A DNA stretch of 46,112 nt from Candidatus Peregrinibacteria bacterium. GTDB taxonomy: Bacteria > Patescibacteriota > Gracilibacteria > CAIRYL01 > GCA-016699755. This document shows positions 36,294-45,552 of this stretch, in pieces. Each line of letters starts with the position of its first letter. The stretch's first letter is position 1. The notes under the pieces are model-generated. The model was not told where the DNA came from and ran no database searches. It was given only the letters and a program-made list of their open reading frames with translations. The stretch lies in the NCBI GenBank assembly GCA_024762935.1, contig JANTGK010000006.1, positions 1 to 46,112 of the forward strand, written 5' to 3'. The translations under genes were made by a program, and so were the position numbers.

Positions 36294-37327
36294 AAATGAA
36301 AAAATGATTGAATATCTCTTGCAGATATATGAACAGACATGCTCTGTTTCTTGCTTTTTAAAGAAGGATACTTTTTTAAAAAAACAACAACCTGATACAA
36401 AAGCGTCGGTTCTCGAAAGAGAATATAGAAAAATCTGAAAAAGAGGGAGAGAGAGATTCTCAATTTTAACCGAAAAGAGAAGGAATGACCGAATACATTT
36501 TTATAGAGAACAACAAGGTGTCCAAAAAAAGAATTTTTTCGTACCCACTTTGTTTTTTGTTTTCTATTTATAACGAGAGTACCTACATGCCACTGAGATT
36601 TCTCTTTCACTCCTACTTGACGGTTGTGCCAAACATGGGCATTTGCCACTAGAAGAGTTCGCACTCCTGCCCATTTGAGCCGATATGCCATATCAATATC
36701 ATCCTTGTAGTGAAGAAATTCATCAAAATATTCATTCCTCTTGCCAGAATCTTTCCATACGATAGATTGCAAAGCAGAAACATGAAATACGGAGAGTGCA
36801 CCGCTTGGACCAAATATCTCCTTGTTTTCTTGAAAGAGAGATGTATCAGGAAGTCCTTGTCCAATGTCAAAAAAATACTGACCCCGTGTGACACCTATTC
36901 CCATAGAATCAATAATCGGAAGCTTCTTATGGCGAAGAAAGTCCCAAGATAAAATTTTTACACCAGCGACACCATACTCTGGAGCATGAATAAAAGCGTC
37001 TATTACATTCTTTAAAAAATCAGATGCATAGAGCATATCATTACTGGCACAGACATAGTACGAACCAGTCATTTTCTCCATCATCAGATTATGTCCTCCT
37101 GAATGGAACAACTTGTTTTTACTTTTAAGAAATTGACAACTCCCGAGTTGTTGTGATGAGAGTGTTTTTCGAAGAAAGTTTTCTGCAGAATATTCAGGTC
37201 CATAATCAAGGAAAAGTATTTCTATATCACCCGGATACTTTAATTGTAAAAGGCTCGGAATTGAGTAGGGGAGATACTTCTCCCCACTGTAGAGAATAAC
37301 TCCAATAGTGACTTTCGGATATTTCAT
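36290..37327 (-). CDS. Family 2 glycosyltransferase
   Basis: This 345-aa GT2 enzyme has the usual N-terminal VTIGVILYSGEKYL strand, EILFLDYG, NKLFHSGGHNL, SNDM at the DXD position, and FLHYKDDIDMAYRLKWAG in the catalytic C-terminal part of the domain. The last ~80 residues contain a hydrophobic, aromatic segment (ISLSLFFRFFYILF) that could be membrane associated. It is the first gene of a two-gene operon with the next GT2 (4-nt overlap). A -10 box TACTAT lies 8 nt before the ATG at 37327. No other polysaccharide genes adjoin it. Confidence 0.86.
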   Translation of the reverse strand: MKYPKVTIGVILYSGEKYLPYSIPSLLQLKYPGDIEILFLDYGPEYSAENFLRKTLSSQQLGSCQFLKSKNKLFHSGGHNLMMEKMTGSYYVCASNDMLYASDFLKNVIDAFIHAPEYGVAGVKILSWDFLRHKKLPIIDSMGIGVTRGQYFFDIGQGLPDTSLFQENKEIFGPSGALSVFHVSALQSIVWKDSGKRNEYFDEFLHYKDDIDMAYRLKWAGVRTLLVANAHVWHNRQVGVKEKSQWHVGTLVINRKQKTKWVRKNSFFGHLVVLYKNVFGHSFSFRLKLRISLSLFFRFFYILFREPTLLYQVVVFLKKYPSLKSKKQSMSVHISARDIQSFFHL

Positions 37328-37446
37328 ACTTCATATAGTATCTCGTGAAATACGTATCAGAGCAAGCAATCAACCCAAAGAGGATAATCTGAAAAATTGA
37401 CGTATTGTTGCAAGATTTTCAATACAAAGTTTTTAAATCTGAATTT

Positions 37447-37475
37447 TTGATTATTTATTTCTCTTTCAGTAATAT
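37447..37475 (+). promoter_or_regulatory. Promoter of the 152-aa membrane-anchored protein gene
   Basis: TTGATT (37447-37452), 17 bp, TAATAT (37470-37475), ending 7 nt before the ATG at 37483. It supports that ATG over the upstream in-frame start in the ORF track. Confidence 0.5.
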
Positions 37476-37482
37476 AACGCAT

Positions 37483-37941
37483 ATGGACAAGAAAAATTAT
37501 ATTCTTTGGGGAATTGTTATTTTCATCTTCCTCTGGATGGGGACTACCCTCATACCAGAGCGAAATAAAGAGGCATCAATAAATAAAAATCAGTCTCAAG
37601 AAAACCGAGTCATACAAGCCGTACAATCAGCAAAAGCTCAAATACAATGTGGATACTCTAAAGTGGAATATGAATATATCACCCCATCAGAGGGGGTTGA
37701 AAAATTTATCGAAGCCCATCAGATCATATCTACAACCAATATTTTTGGAGATGAAGACGAAGAAAAAAAACAAAAACCAATAGAGTATGTTCTCAGAAAG
37801 GCAAAATCTTCTTGGCAAGTCTCCCTTACTCCAAACAACGAAGAAAAGACAATCCGTATTACTGGATACGGAAGAGATATGCTCAATCCACTCAAACGAG
37901 TAACTATACAATGTTCTTCGGGGGACCCTCAAGAATTGTAA
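37483..37941 (+). CDS. Hypothetical membrane-anchored extracytoplasmic protein
   Basis: I do not recognise this 152-aa protein. A short basic start (MDKKN) is followed by one transmembrane helix (YILWGIVIFIFLWMGTTLI). The polar domain of ~125 residues probably faces outside. Two cysteines (IQCGYS and TIQCSSG) could form a disulfide. The last 38 bp overlap the 3' end of the CRP-like gene on the other strand. The track start at 37405 is less likely because a promoter lies between it and the ATG at 37483. Confidence 0.6.
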   Translation: MDKKNYILWGIVIFIFLWMGTTLIPERNKEASINKNQSQENRVIQAVQSAKAQIQCGYSKVEYEYITPSEGVEKFIEAHQIISTTNIFGDEDEEKKQKPIEYVLRKAKSSWQVSLTPNNEEKTIRITGYGRDMLNPLKRVTIQCSSGDPQEL

Positions 37942-38587
37942 TAACACCTGTTTTTTGATCAACACTTATTTTCCCAGATTCACGAAGACGCCTCATCTCA
38001 CGAGTAACAGTGACTCGATTCAATCCACTTCTTTTAGCAAGTTCCTCATGGGTGATGATAAGCGGTCTATTTAAAAATCCAAAGAAATTTTTCTGACGAG
38101 TATTTTTTAAACGACTTAACTCATTTAAAAGAAGCTCTCCAGCAGGTGCAGAACTATCTTTGAGACGATTTTCATAATCAGAAAGTCTTCCAGAAACTTC
38201 TTGCCAAAAACGTACCATGGCTCTTGGATTTGTAGAAATAATTTTCAACATCACATCTTGTGGAAAATTACAGATTTTTGAACCAAGGACCACTTCAGCA
38301 AAATGCTCAATTTTTTCTGGTTTCAAACTTATTCCACCAAATACCGAACCAGGGCCAAGAGTGTCAAATACAATCCTTTTTTCATTCCTCATATGGTATA
38401 AAATAACTTCACCCTGTTTTATCATATATATTTGGTCTGTTTGTTCACCTTCTTTATAGAGAACTGTCCCCTTCGGATAATCTTTCATATGCGTATTTCC
38501 AGCTACTTCATCAATCTTTTCAGGAGGAATATCACCAAGAAATTTAAAATTCCTCAGATACCAAAGCTTACTTCCACTGAGAGTCAT
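37904..38587 (-). CDS. CRP/FNR family transcription regulator
   Basis: The 227-aa protein has an N-terminal cyclic-nucleotide-binding beta-roll (about residues 15-125: YPKGTVLYKEGEQTDQIYMIKQGEV, GPGSVFGG). It continues into a dimerisation helix and a C-terminal winged helix (ITHEELAKRSGLNRVTVTREMRRLRESG). The cAMP-binding arginine/glutamate pattern is not clear, and there is no N-terminal Fe-S cysteine cluster, so the ligand is unknown. A perfect 7-2-7 palindrome TATATTT-TG-AAATATA sits 4-19 nt upstream of the start, the right place for autorepression. It is convergent with, and overlaps by 38 bp, the membrane-anchored protein gene. Confidence 0.88.
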   Translation of the reverse strand: MTLSGSKLWYLRNFKFLGDIPPEKIDEVAGNTHMKDYPKGTVLYKEGEQTDQIYMIKQGEVILYHMRNEKRIVFDTLGPGSVFGGISLKPEKIEHFAEVVLGSKICNFPQDVMLKIISTNPRAMVRFWQEVSGRLSDYENRLKDSSAPAGELLLNELSRLKNTRQKNFFGFLNRPLIITHEELAKRSGLNRVTVTREMRRLRESGKISVDQKTGVITILEGPPKNIV

Positions 38588-38590
38588 ATG

Positions 38591-38606
38591 TATATTTCAA
38601 AATATA
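38591..38606. promoter_or_regulatory. Candidate CRP-like operator (perfect palindrome)
   Basis: On the minus strand TATATTT-TG-AAATATA reads as a perfect 7-bp inverted repeat just upstream of the CRP/FNR gene ATG. CRP-family dimers bind such palindromes, though the usual consensus is TTGAT-N4-ATCAA or TGTGA-N6-TCACA. AT-rich chance matches are possible. Confidence 0.45.
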
Positions 38607-38817
38607 TGTTTAGTTTTGCTCTTCCGAGAGAAAAATACAAGAAAACGAAACAGGAGCACATACAAGAGAGGAGAAGTAGTAGAGACAAAAAACTCATACA
38701 CATTTTCAGAGAACACCATAAAAATGCTTCTTTCTAGACTTCCACACCAATCGTATTGAGCCTCTCTCTATTTAGAGTGGAGCAATTCTCATTTTTCATT
38801 AAGCTTTTTTTTCTGTG

Positions 38818-38857
38818 GAACTTTGTTCCTTTGTAACTCTGCAACTTTGAGACTTTC
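38818..38857. repeat. Degenerate 8-bp tandem repeat (about 5 units)
   Basis: GAACTTTG, TTCCTTTG, TAACTCTG, CAACTTTG and AGACTTTC follow each other without gaps. The unit resembles NAACTTTG. It lies in the 309-bp non-coding stretch 38588-38896, which otherwise holds only the operator palindrome and, I think, no gene. It recalls the TAATTTG repeats at the window ends but is older or more decayed. Confidence 0.6.
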
Positions 38858-38896
38858 TATCTTCCATATTCTCTCTTCTGTACCCCACACTCTCTT

Positions 38897-39571
38897 CTAC
38901 TTCTTATATTCTTTTAAAGGAAGGTTTTTTGCACAAGCAGGACACTCTGACGTATGAAATGAAGGAGCATAAACAACCCCCATTGCATAGAGCTCATTTT
39001 TTGGCTCCATTAAGAAGGCATGACCCCTATGGATTCCATAGAGAATGGAAAACCCAGTAATTCCCATTTTTTCTTTTTTTTGTTTTATCTCTGCTACAAG
39101 TTCTCTTGAAGAAGTACCGTTATTACAAATATCTTCTATAAACAGAAGATGCTTGCCACGACACTTATCCAGTTGCTCTCCATAAATCCCTAGTACTCCT
39201 TCTCTCTTTTCAGTATATGCATATTCAATACCCGTTTTAGCAAACATACTCAACTGTACTACTTTTGGAAGCATAAGCGACCCCATAGCAACACCAACGA
39301 TAATAAGATTTTTTTTATCTGAAAAAAACTCTTCAATAGCTGTTGAATAAAACTGAGCAAGTTCAAGCTCTTGAGCAGTGGTCAAAAGACGGTAGTTAAT
39401 AAAATATTCTCCATGCATTCGTGAGCCATCTATTGCTTTTCCCTTATATTCGAAATGTCCTTCCTGAATAATGTGAAAACTTTTTAATTTTTCAATAAAT
39501 TCTTCTGACCGAGAGAATGTCTTTAAATTTTTGGGTGCAGGAGGAGTCATAAGAAATAAAACTTCCTCCAT
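38897..39571 (-). CDS. PyrE-like orotate phosphoribosyltransferase family protein
   Basis: This 224-aa type I phosphoribosyltransferase has the PRPP loop LLFIEDICNNGTSSREL and the YAYTEKREG segment typical of orotate phosphoribosyltransferases (often called PyrE). The C-terminal CPAC-x(3)-LPL also occurs in PyrE-type proteins. It would link a base to PRPP in pyrimidine synthesis or salvage. The substrate cannot be proven. The PRPP loop has Asn-Asn where many have Thr-Thr. The track start is TTG; ATG 39571 is chosen and ATG 39550 is an alternative. It diverges from pilB. Confidence 0.78.
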   Translation of the reverse strand: MEEVLFLMTPPAPKNLKTFSRSEEFIEKLKSFHIIQEGHFEYKGKAIDGSRMHGEYFINYRLLTTAQELELAQFYSTAIEEFFSDKKNLIIVGVAMGSLMLPKVVQLSMFAKTGIEYAYTEKREGVLGIYGEQLDKCRGKHLLFIEDICNNGTSSRELVAEIKQKKEKMGITGFSILYGIHRGHAFLMEPKNELYAMGVVYAPSFHTSECPACAKNLPLKEYKK

Positions 39572-39625
39572 TGTTCCAGAGTTCCTTTGTATCTGCAATC
39601 TCTTTCATGAAACTCAAAAAAAGTG

Positions 39626-39631
39626 TATAAT
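39626..39631 (+). promoter_or_regulatory. -10 box TATAAT of pilB
   Basis: A perfect TATAAT ends 24 nt before the pilB ATG (39656). The -35 region is poor. Confidence 0.45.
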
Positions 39632-39655
39632 AATAAGAATTAACTCTTAATACTC

Positions 39656-41329
39656 ATGCCAGAAGGAAATCTCGAAATCAGCGCAAACCCTGAAATGAGA
39701 AAAGAGGCAGTGAACCGTTCAATGACAGACATGAATCAAGTCTTCAAAGAACGTGAAGTGATGGAAAAGGCAAAAAGCCTTGGATTGCATTATATTAATC
39801 TCCAAGAAACAGCTATTAACCCAGATTTATTTCAGATCATCCCAAAAGATGTTTCTCTCCAAGCATCAATAGTTCCTTTTTATCGACTTGGAAAACACCT
39901 TCGAGTGGCTTTTACTGAGCCAGAAAATGAAACAACAAAAAGGGCAATTACTGCTCTTGAAAAGAAATTTGAAATAGACCAAAGTCTTTGCTCAATAGAA
40001 TCACTAACTTTCGCTCAAAAGAATTATGAAAAATTAGGAGTAAAAAAGGCTGAGACTATTCGTGCTGTCGTCGATGAAGATCGTGAAATCAATCTCCAAG
40101 ATGAACTCAGAAAAGCAAAACAACTCCCTGATAGAATGAAAGGCGTAAAAACTGATATTGCCCTGAACATGCTCCATGAAGTAGTTTTGAGCCTTAGAGT
40201 TTCTGATATTCATTTTCAGCCAGAAGAAAAACAAACGAGCATCAGGGCACGTGTTGATGGAATGCTCCAAAAAATATGTGAACTCCCCATACACCTCGGA
40301 AATGACCTTGTTCAGCAGATTAAACACGACTCTCACCTCAAGTACAACATCACCAATGTACCCCAAGATGGAAAATACTCATTTCTCGCAAAAGACAGAA
40401 GCATTGATGTTCGTGTCTCCACATTTCCAACAAATTATGGAGAAAGCGTCGTGCTTCGATTTCTCGATGCTAAAAAAGGAATTGTCCCATTTGAAAAACT
40501 TGGATTTTCACCACGAATTAAAACTCAATTTGAGCGCGCAATACTCGCAACTGGTGGAATGATTCTCGTCACTGGTCCAACCGGATCAGGAAAAACAACT
40601 ACTCTCTACTCAGCAATTGCAAAAATTAATACACCCGAGAAAAAAATCCTCACACTTGAAGATCCAATTGAATTCCGCCTCCCTGGCGTCCTCCAATCAG
40701 GAATCAATCACCGGGTTGGATTTGACTTTGCCCGAGGACTGAGATCACTCCTCCGTCAAGACCCCGACGTTGTCCTTGTAGGAGAAATCCGTGACCAAGA
40801 AACAGCAGAATCAGCTGTTCAGGCATCTCTTACGGGTCATGTCGTTTTTTCAACACTCCATACAAATTCAGCATCAGATGCCATTCCACGACTGATGAAT
40901 ATGGGACTCGCCGCATACGTCCTCGCCCCATCACTAAGAATGGTCGCTGCACAAAGACTTGTTCGAACTATTTGTGATAAATGTAAACAACCACATCCCA
41001 TTACAGAAGAAGAAAAACAAGAAATTACCCCCATTATTTCGCAGTTTCAACGCGCCGGAATTGAGATATCAACTCCTACTGAGCTTATGAAAGGAAAAGG
41101 GTGTAGCAGATGCTGTAATTCTGGCTACAGAGGCGAAACAGCTGTTCTCGAAATTCTTGAAGTGACCGACGAGATTAAGGAGCAGATGTACAGTGACTTT
41201 TCATCACAAAATATCGAACGGACTGCCCGAGAAGATGGCTTCCTCACGATGTGGGAGGAGGGAATTCTAAAGACTATCAATGGGGAAACAACCCTCTCCG
41301 AATTAAAAAGAAAAATAGAAAAAAGATAA
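39656..41329 (+). CDS. pilB: Type IV pilus assembly / type II secretion ATPase (PilB/GspE)
   Basis: PilB is the hexameric cytoplasmic motor that drives pilin polymerisation. The 557-aa protein has an N-terminal MshEN-like domain (residues ~40-140) and an N2 domain (SDIHFQPEE). The ATPase follows, with Walker A GPTGSGKTTTLY near residue 310, Asp box LTLEDPIEF, Walker B DPDVVLVGEIRD and His box STLHTNSA. A four-cysteine zinc site is CDKC...CSRCC. CPR bacteria are known for type IV pili, thought to help contact hosts or DNA uptake. No pilC, pilM-Q or pilin is in the window. A terminator follows, so the downstream coiled-coil/SLT genes are separate. Confidence 0.95.
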   Translation: MPEGNLEISANPEMRKEAVNRSMTDMNQVFKEREVMEKAKSLGLHYINLQETAINPDLFQIIPKDVSLQASIVPFYRLGKHLRVAFTEPENETTKRAITALEKKFEIDQSLCSIESLTFAQKNYEKLGVKKAETIRAVVDEDREINLQDELRKAKQLPDRMKGVKTDIALNMLHEVVLSLRVSDIHFQPEEKQTSIRARVDGMLQKICELPIHLGNDLVQQIKHDSHLKYNITNVPQDGKYSFLAKDRSIDVRVSTFPTNYGESVVLRFLDAKKGIVPFEKLGFSPRIKTQFERAILATGGMILVTGPTGSGKTTTLYSAIAKINTPEKKILTLEDPIEFRLPGVLQSGINHRVGFDFARGLRSLLRQDPDVVLVGEIRDQETAESAVQASLTGHVVFSTLHTNSASDAIPRLMNMGLAAYVLAPSLRMVAAQRLVRTICDKCKQPHPITEEEKQEITPIISQFQRAGIEISTPTELMKGKGCSRCCNSGYRGETAVLEILEVTDEIKEQMYSDFSSQNIERTAREDGFLTMWEEGILKTINGETTLSELKRKIEKR

Positions 41330-41394
41330 AACAAACTATACACTCATAGCCTTTGAGCACAAGCTCTGGAATAGTTCGATTTCTTCCCCCCGAG

Positions 41395-41423
41395 AATTCT
41401 CCGAGAGAGAATTTTTATTTTTT
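41395..41423 (+). terminator. Intrinsic terminator after pilB
   Basis: Stem AATTCTC/GAGAATT with a five-base CGAGA loop is followed by TTTATTTTTT. It separates pilB from the next operon. The remainder of the 223-bp gap (41330-41552) holds only a weak promoter candidate. Confidence 0.75.
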
Positions 41424-41495
41424 CCTCCCTCGGATTAATGGGGTTTTTTTTTGCATGAACAGCCTATAGAAGTCACTTCTAAAAGCCATAAATGA

Positions 41496-41524
41496 TTGAA
41501 TTTTTCGTAACTTTTTGATAGTCT
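41496..41524 (+). promoter_or_regulatory. Candidate promoter of the coiled-coil/SLT operon
   Basis: TTGAAT (41496-41501), 17 bp, TAGTCT (41519-41524), 28 nt before the ATG at 41553. The -10 box is weak (4 of 6). Confidence 0.35.
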
Positions 41525-41552
41525 AAAGAGATACTCTTACAAAAAAACAAAA

Positions 41553-41891
41553 ATGTCAGATGTCTCCGTAATAACGGCAGAAAAAGGGATCGAAGAACTC
41601 ATTGCTGAAAGTATTCTTTCTGAGAGTCTCCAGAAACAACTCTTGCAAATTCTTCCCGATGCTTCTGAGCAGCAAAAACAGGGGATTATTACTGTTTTAA
41701 CACAAGCAGATCAAAAACGAAGAGAAATCAACAAACAATATCACGAAAGAACAAATACGATTCTTAGTGATTTTGATAGTGAGGTTTCTGCATTTGTTCG
41801 AAAAAAGAAAATGCAGTGGAACAAAGTGCAAGAAAATGTAAGCAGAAATAAAGAAGGAAAAGAGATGGAAGACATTCTTAAAGAACTCTAA
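41553..41891 (+). CDS. Small coiled-coil hypothetical protein
   Basis: I do not recognise this 112-aa protein. It is predicted to be almost wholly helical and charged. A hydrophobic first half (IEELIAESILSESLQKQLLQIL) is followed by a coiled-coil-like basic half (QADQKRREINKQYHERT). There is no membrane segment or signal peptide. Its stop TAA is immediately followed by the ATG of the 1205-aa gene, so the two are co-translated, and it is a likely partner or chaperone of that protein. Confidence 0.65.
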   Translation: MSDVSVITAEKGIEELIAESILSESLQKQLLQILPDASEQQKQGIITVLTQADQKRREINKQYHERTNTILSDFDSEVSAFVRKKKMQWNKVQENVSRNKEGKEMEDILKEL

Positions 41892-44800
41892 ATGAAAAAC
41901 ACCCACTCATACACTTGGCTCTTTCAAGAGGAAAAATCCTTTCAGGAGAACAGGATTATATTTGAAACACAACCATCTCTCCATTCACATCTTGATGCTG
42001 TTACAGATACAAATGATGGAGAAAAAATACCAGAATACCTCGGAAAATCAGATAGCAGAAACATTGGGCAAGAACACATTGCAACGGCAATACATGAAAT
42101 AGAAGAAAAACTATCCAACATGTATGGAAGAGGACTCCTGAATAAATCAGACAAAGAGTATTACCTCGGCAGGGCCAATTCTGGGCTCATTATCATTGCT
42201 GATGAATATACAGAAAAACTAAATCAATCATGGGTCACGCACACAGGAGAGATAGATTCACTAAAAAATGCAGTTTTACAAGATATTGATCGATACATAA
42301 GAGAGATTGAAACAGAAGCAGCACAAGACTTTAGAAACAAAGCAGCCTACAATAAACGTGTGAGAGACATGAGAGAAAAATTTGAAGCTGCGAGAGGCAT
42401 TATCGTCCCATCAAAAAATTCTTCAGGAAATTTTACTGAACCGTACCCTCGCTCTGCATCAAGTCAGGAACTGGAACTGACATACAAGACTTTAAAAAAT
42501 GAAAACAGGAAAACAACCTACCATGATCTCATGGATCAGGTACAAAAGATTGAAAACTATGAACCGAATGTGAAGCAAATAGTAAAAGCCATTTCAGATC
42601 CCAAAAAAGCCAAAGAAATAGAGACAATACTTCTTAGTAATCAAAAGAAATATACTGGACAAATGGCACACCTGATTATCGAAGAAGAAAATGAAGGTAT
42701 GGGCGAAAAAATCAGTGAATTTTTTAACAACAAAAAAGAACTCGAAGTCTTTGCAGGAGACCCGAGTGCAGTAATACAAGCATTTCTCCTGAAAAAGGCA
42801 GAGTATCTGTTAGCTGTCGATTATAAACTCGTACGAGAAGAGGGGAGTCAGCCAGAGACAAAAAACCCAACTGAGAAAGAATCAAGAACAAAAAATATAG
42901 ATTTTGAAAATATTTATGCTCAATTAGTCCATCTCAAAATTGCCAATTCTTCAGCAGAAGCCAAAGAAATACTCCAGAACGGAAATGTAAACATTGCTGG
43001 GCAGCAACTTTCATTTCATGAAAAAGACCCCCAAACAATAACTCAAGAACTCGAGAGACTTCTTCAAATAAATGCAGAAACAGCTGCAAAATATGTAAGC
43101 GAGCACTATGTCGATGAAAATGAAAGAGAGTCAAACCAAAACACGATACAAAAGCTCGGAAAGATACTTTCCGGAAAATATAACTTCTTTGAGAAAGATA
43201 AAAAAGTGATCATCTCTCAGTTCGGAAAAGGAGAAGAAATAAAGGAAGATACCCTCATCGATGACCTGAAAACAAACTACGACATTTCCCTCAAGGAGGA
43301 TGGAAAAATAGATTTTACAACACTTTCAGAAGAAAATTTGCAAAAAATTACTGATGATTCAGAAAAAATGGATAAAATACACACCCTCCTCGAAGGAGCA
43401 AGTGGTTCCGGAGAAACCCTCTGGAAAAAAATCATCGCCATCCTCATCGAGATATTCAGCGGAAAAGACCTCTTTAATGCCATAGAAGAATCAGAGATAA
43501 AAATGATTCTTGATGAATTTGAAGATATCGAAAAACCAGAAAATGGCTGGAACACCGGAGATACCATCAACATTGATTACAAAAATAAAGATTCTGATAT
43601 CCTCAAAGAATTCAAGGTGTCTAAAAATAAAAAAATTCAGAAAAAAATACTCGCAAGACATCTCGGAATTCCAGCAAAAGAAATCAGTGCCATAGAATTT
43701 AAAGACGAAAAAGTCATCGTCACCATCGGCAGCTCTAATGCTGCAGAGTCTAAAAAATCAGGAGAAGTGCAAGTATCAGAATCTAATCTCGAAAATGCAA
43801 AATCGTATATGAACCAGAAGGATGTCGAAACTTTTTTGAAGACTGATGCTGGTGCAAAAAAACTCCTAACAGAATTGGAGTCATACGGAGGAAAAAGCCT
43901 CATAACTGCCATTATTGCACAAGAATCAGGTGGGCTTGGGAACCCTCAGGATATGCAAACAGCACAGTCTCCTGTTCATGCCCTTGGAGGAACACAAGTA
44001 ATGCCAGAAACAGCTATTAACCTCATTACCCAGTACAACAGGGAATATCAAGAAACATTTACGGAATGTGGACTTGATGAAACATCCATAAAAAATATAA
44101 ATATAAAAAATATAAAAGAAAAACTAAACAATAACCCGAAGCTCAGTGTCTTCTTGAGCATGTTACACCTGAAACGATCACTGGCAAGATGGGAGAACAT
44201 TAATGGTGGAGGAGAGATTTCTAAGACGATTACCAATAAAAATAAAGAGGAAGAACACCTCAAATGGAATACAGTAGTAGAAGGAAAAAAACTCTCTCCA
44301 GAGCAATTCAGACTTATTATTACATCAGAGTACAATGGAACGCCGTTTATAATACGACGGATTTGGAATGATGTTGCACAAGGTGATCCAGATAGATTTC
44401 CAAAAACTGCACATGAACTCGCAAGCGCAATTCGAAAGATTAAACAGCGAGACCCAACCACAACACTTGAACAAAAAGATCTCGATCAAAATGCTGACTA
44501 TCTCGAAAAAGTCAGTGCGTACTACCAAGTACTCAGAGGAAAAACAACCATAGCAGCACTAAAAAAGACAACCAAAAAACCACAAGAAACAGCACAAACA
44601 CAAGAGAACAGAACTCCACAGCAAAAATTACAACAATATCTTGATACACTCCACGAAGACAATGACATCTATAAAAGAATACAAGGATACAAAACAGCAT
44701 ATAACGACAAGGAATATATCGCCTTTAAGAGTCAGCTATTAGAATTCCTGCAAAATGATATCAATGGAGAAGAAACGAAAATACTCGATGCGCAGGAGAT

Positions 44801-45509
44801 AGATATTCCAAAAAAATTAGAAAAAGTAAGAAAACTTTCTGATCTATCACAAGCAGTAAAAAAAGAAGGAATGAATATTCATTTCCTCTTCTGGCAAGGT
44901 GCAAAAGCAATAAAGCTCATCAATGACTTCCAGAAAGAATGTTCTGATACTCCCATAAAATTCCAAAGTATCGAAAAATACATTCCTGAAGAGACCAATG
45001 CATCCACATATTTTGATCTTCTTGTCTCTGAACAATCGATAAATAAAACCACACAGCAACCAAACGAACGTTTCGAGAGCATCTTTCAGAGATACACACA
45101 AATCCTCTCTCAGAAGAAGGGAAAAGAGGGTTCAGAGAATGCCGATTTCCAGAAAATTATCCTCCAAAAACTCAATGCCCATATAGAGCAATACAGATCA
45201 GAGACCATGAGTTCCTCTCTTTCTCCAACAAAAAAATTACAGAGAATGAAGAACGTATACAAGAAAATACAAGCATCAAAATTAAAAATCCCATTCGATT
45301 TTTGGGAACGTCAGGAAACAACAGAAATGATTCAAAAATATTTCCATGACGCCATTGAGAAAAGAGAGTCCTACTGGTTTTTTCAAAGGAGAAAAGCAAA
45401 TGAAGAATTTAAGAAAAGTATTTCTCTCCTCAAAGATTCTATCCCCGAAGACCTCCCGATTTATAATGTATTTCTCTTCTTTCAAAACAGTTCTGATAAA
45501 CAGAAATAA
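41892..45509 (+). CDS. Giant protein with embedded lytic-transglycosylase (SLT) domain
   Basis: The 1205-aa protein is mostly charged helix and coiled coil, with a lytic-transglycosylase-like domain at about residues 655-860. The SLT motifs appear in order: catalytic Glu in AQESGG (near 678), GGTQVMPETA, and SEYNGTP (the AYN.G motif). SLT enzymes cleave the MurNAc-GlcNAc bond of peptidoglycan. The E-to-YN distance is longer than usual (~135), so there is an internal insertion. No signal peptide is seen. A short hydrophobic stretch (LWKKIIAILIEIFSG) lies near residue 510. The N-terminus YTWLFQ matches the 1255-aa protein of the other operon. It could locally remodel the wall, but how it reaches the wall is unknown. 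Confidence 0.75.
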   Translation: MKNTHSYTWLFQEEKSFQENRIIFETQPSLHSHLDAVTDTNDGEKIPEYLGKSDSRNIGQEHIATAIHEIEEKLSNMYGRGLLNKSDKEYYLGRANSGLIIIADEYTEKLNQSWVTHTGEIDSLKNAVLQDIDRYIREIETEAAQDFRNKAAYNKRVRDMREKFEAARGIIVPSKNSSGNFTEPYPRSASSQELELTYKTLKNENRKTTYHDLMDQVQKIENYEPNVKQIVKAISDPKKAKEIETILLSNQKKYTGQMAHLIIEEENEGMGEKISEFFNNKKELEVFAGDPSAVIQAFLLKKAEYLLAVDYKLVREEGSQPETKNPTEKESRTKNIDFENIYAQLVHLKIANSSAEAKEILQNGNVNIAGQQLSFHEKDPQTITQELERLLQINAETAAKYVSEHYVDENERESNQNTIQKLGKILSGKYNFFEKDKKVIISQFGKGEEIKEDTLIDDLKTNYDISLKEDGKIDFTTLSEENLQKITDDSEKMDKIHTLLEGASGSGETLWKKIIAILIEIFSGKDLFNAIEESEIKMILDEFEDIEKPENGWNTGDTINIDYKNKDSDILKEFKVSKNKKIQKKILARHLGIPAKEISAIEFKDEKVIVTIGSSNAAESKKSGEVQVSESNLENAKSYMNQKDVETFLKTDAGAKKLLTELESYGGKSLITAIIAQESGGLGNPQDMQTAQSPVHALGGTQVMPETAINLITQYNREYQETFTECGLDETSIKNINIKNIKEKLNNNPKLSVFLSMLHLKRSLARWENINGGGEISKTITNKNKEEEHLKWNTVVEGKKLSPEQFRLIITSEYNGTPFIIRRIWNDVAQGDPDRFPKTAHELASAIRKIKQRDPTTTLEQKDLDQNADYLEKVSAYYQVLRGKTTIAALKKTTKKPQETAQTQENRTPQQKLQQYLDTLHEDNDIYKRIQGYKTAYNDKEYIAFKSQLLEFLQNDINGEETKILDAQEIDIPKKLEKVRKLSDLSQAVKKEGMNIHFLFWQGAKAIKLINDFQKECSDTPIKFQSIEKYIPEETNASTYFDLLVSEQSINKTTQQPNERFESIFQRYTQILSQKKGKEGSENADFQKIILQKLNAHIEQYRSETMSSSLSPTKKLQRMKNVYKKIQASKLKIPFDFWERQETTEMIQKYFHDAIEKRESYWFFQRRKANEEFKKSISLLKDSIPEDLPIYNVFLFFQNSSDKQK

Positions 45510-45552
45510 AAGAACTTGTTTTTCCATTCTGGTTCATTCAATCTATTGACTG

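Noticed and set aside
41553-45509. Prophage tape-measure region
   Set aside because: The SLT-containing giant protein has no capsid, tail, portal, terminase or integrase genes around it.
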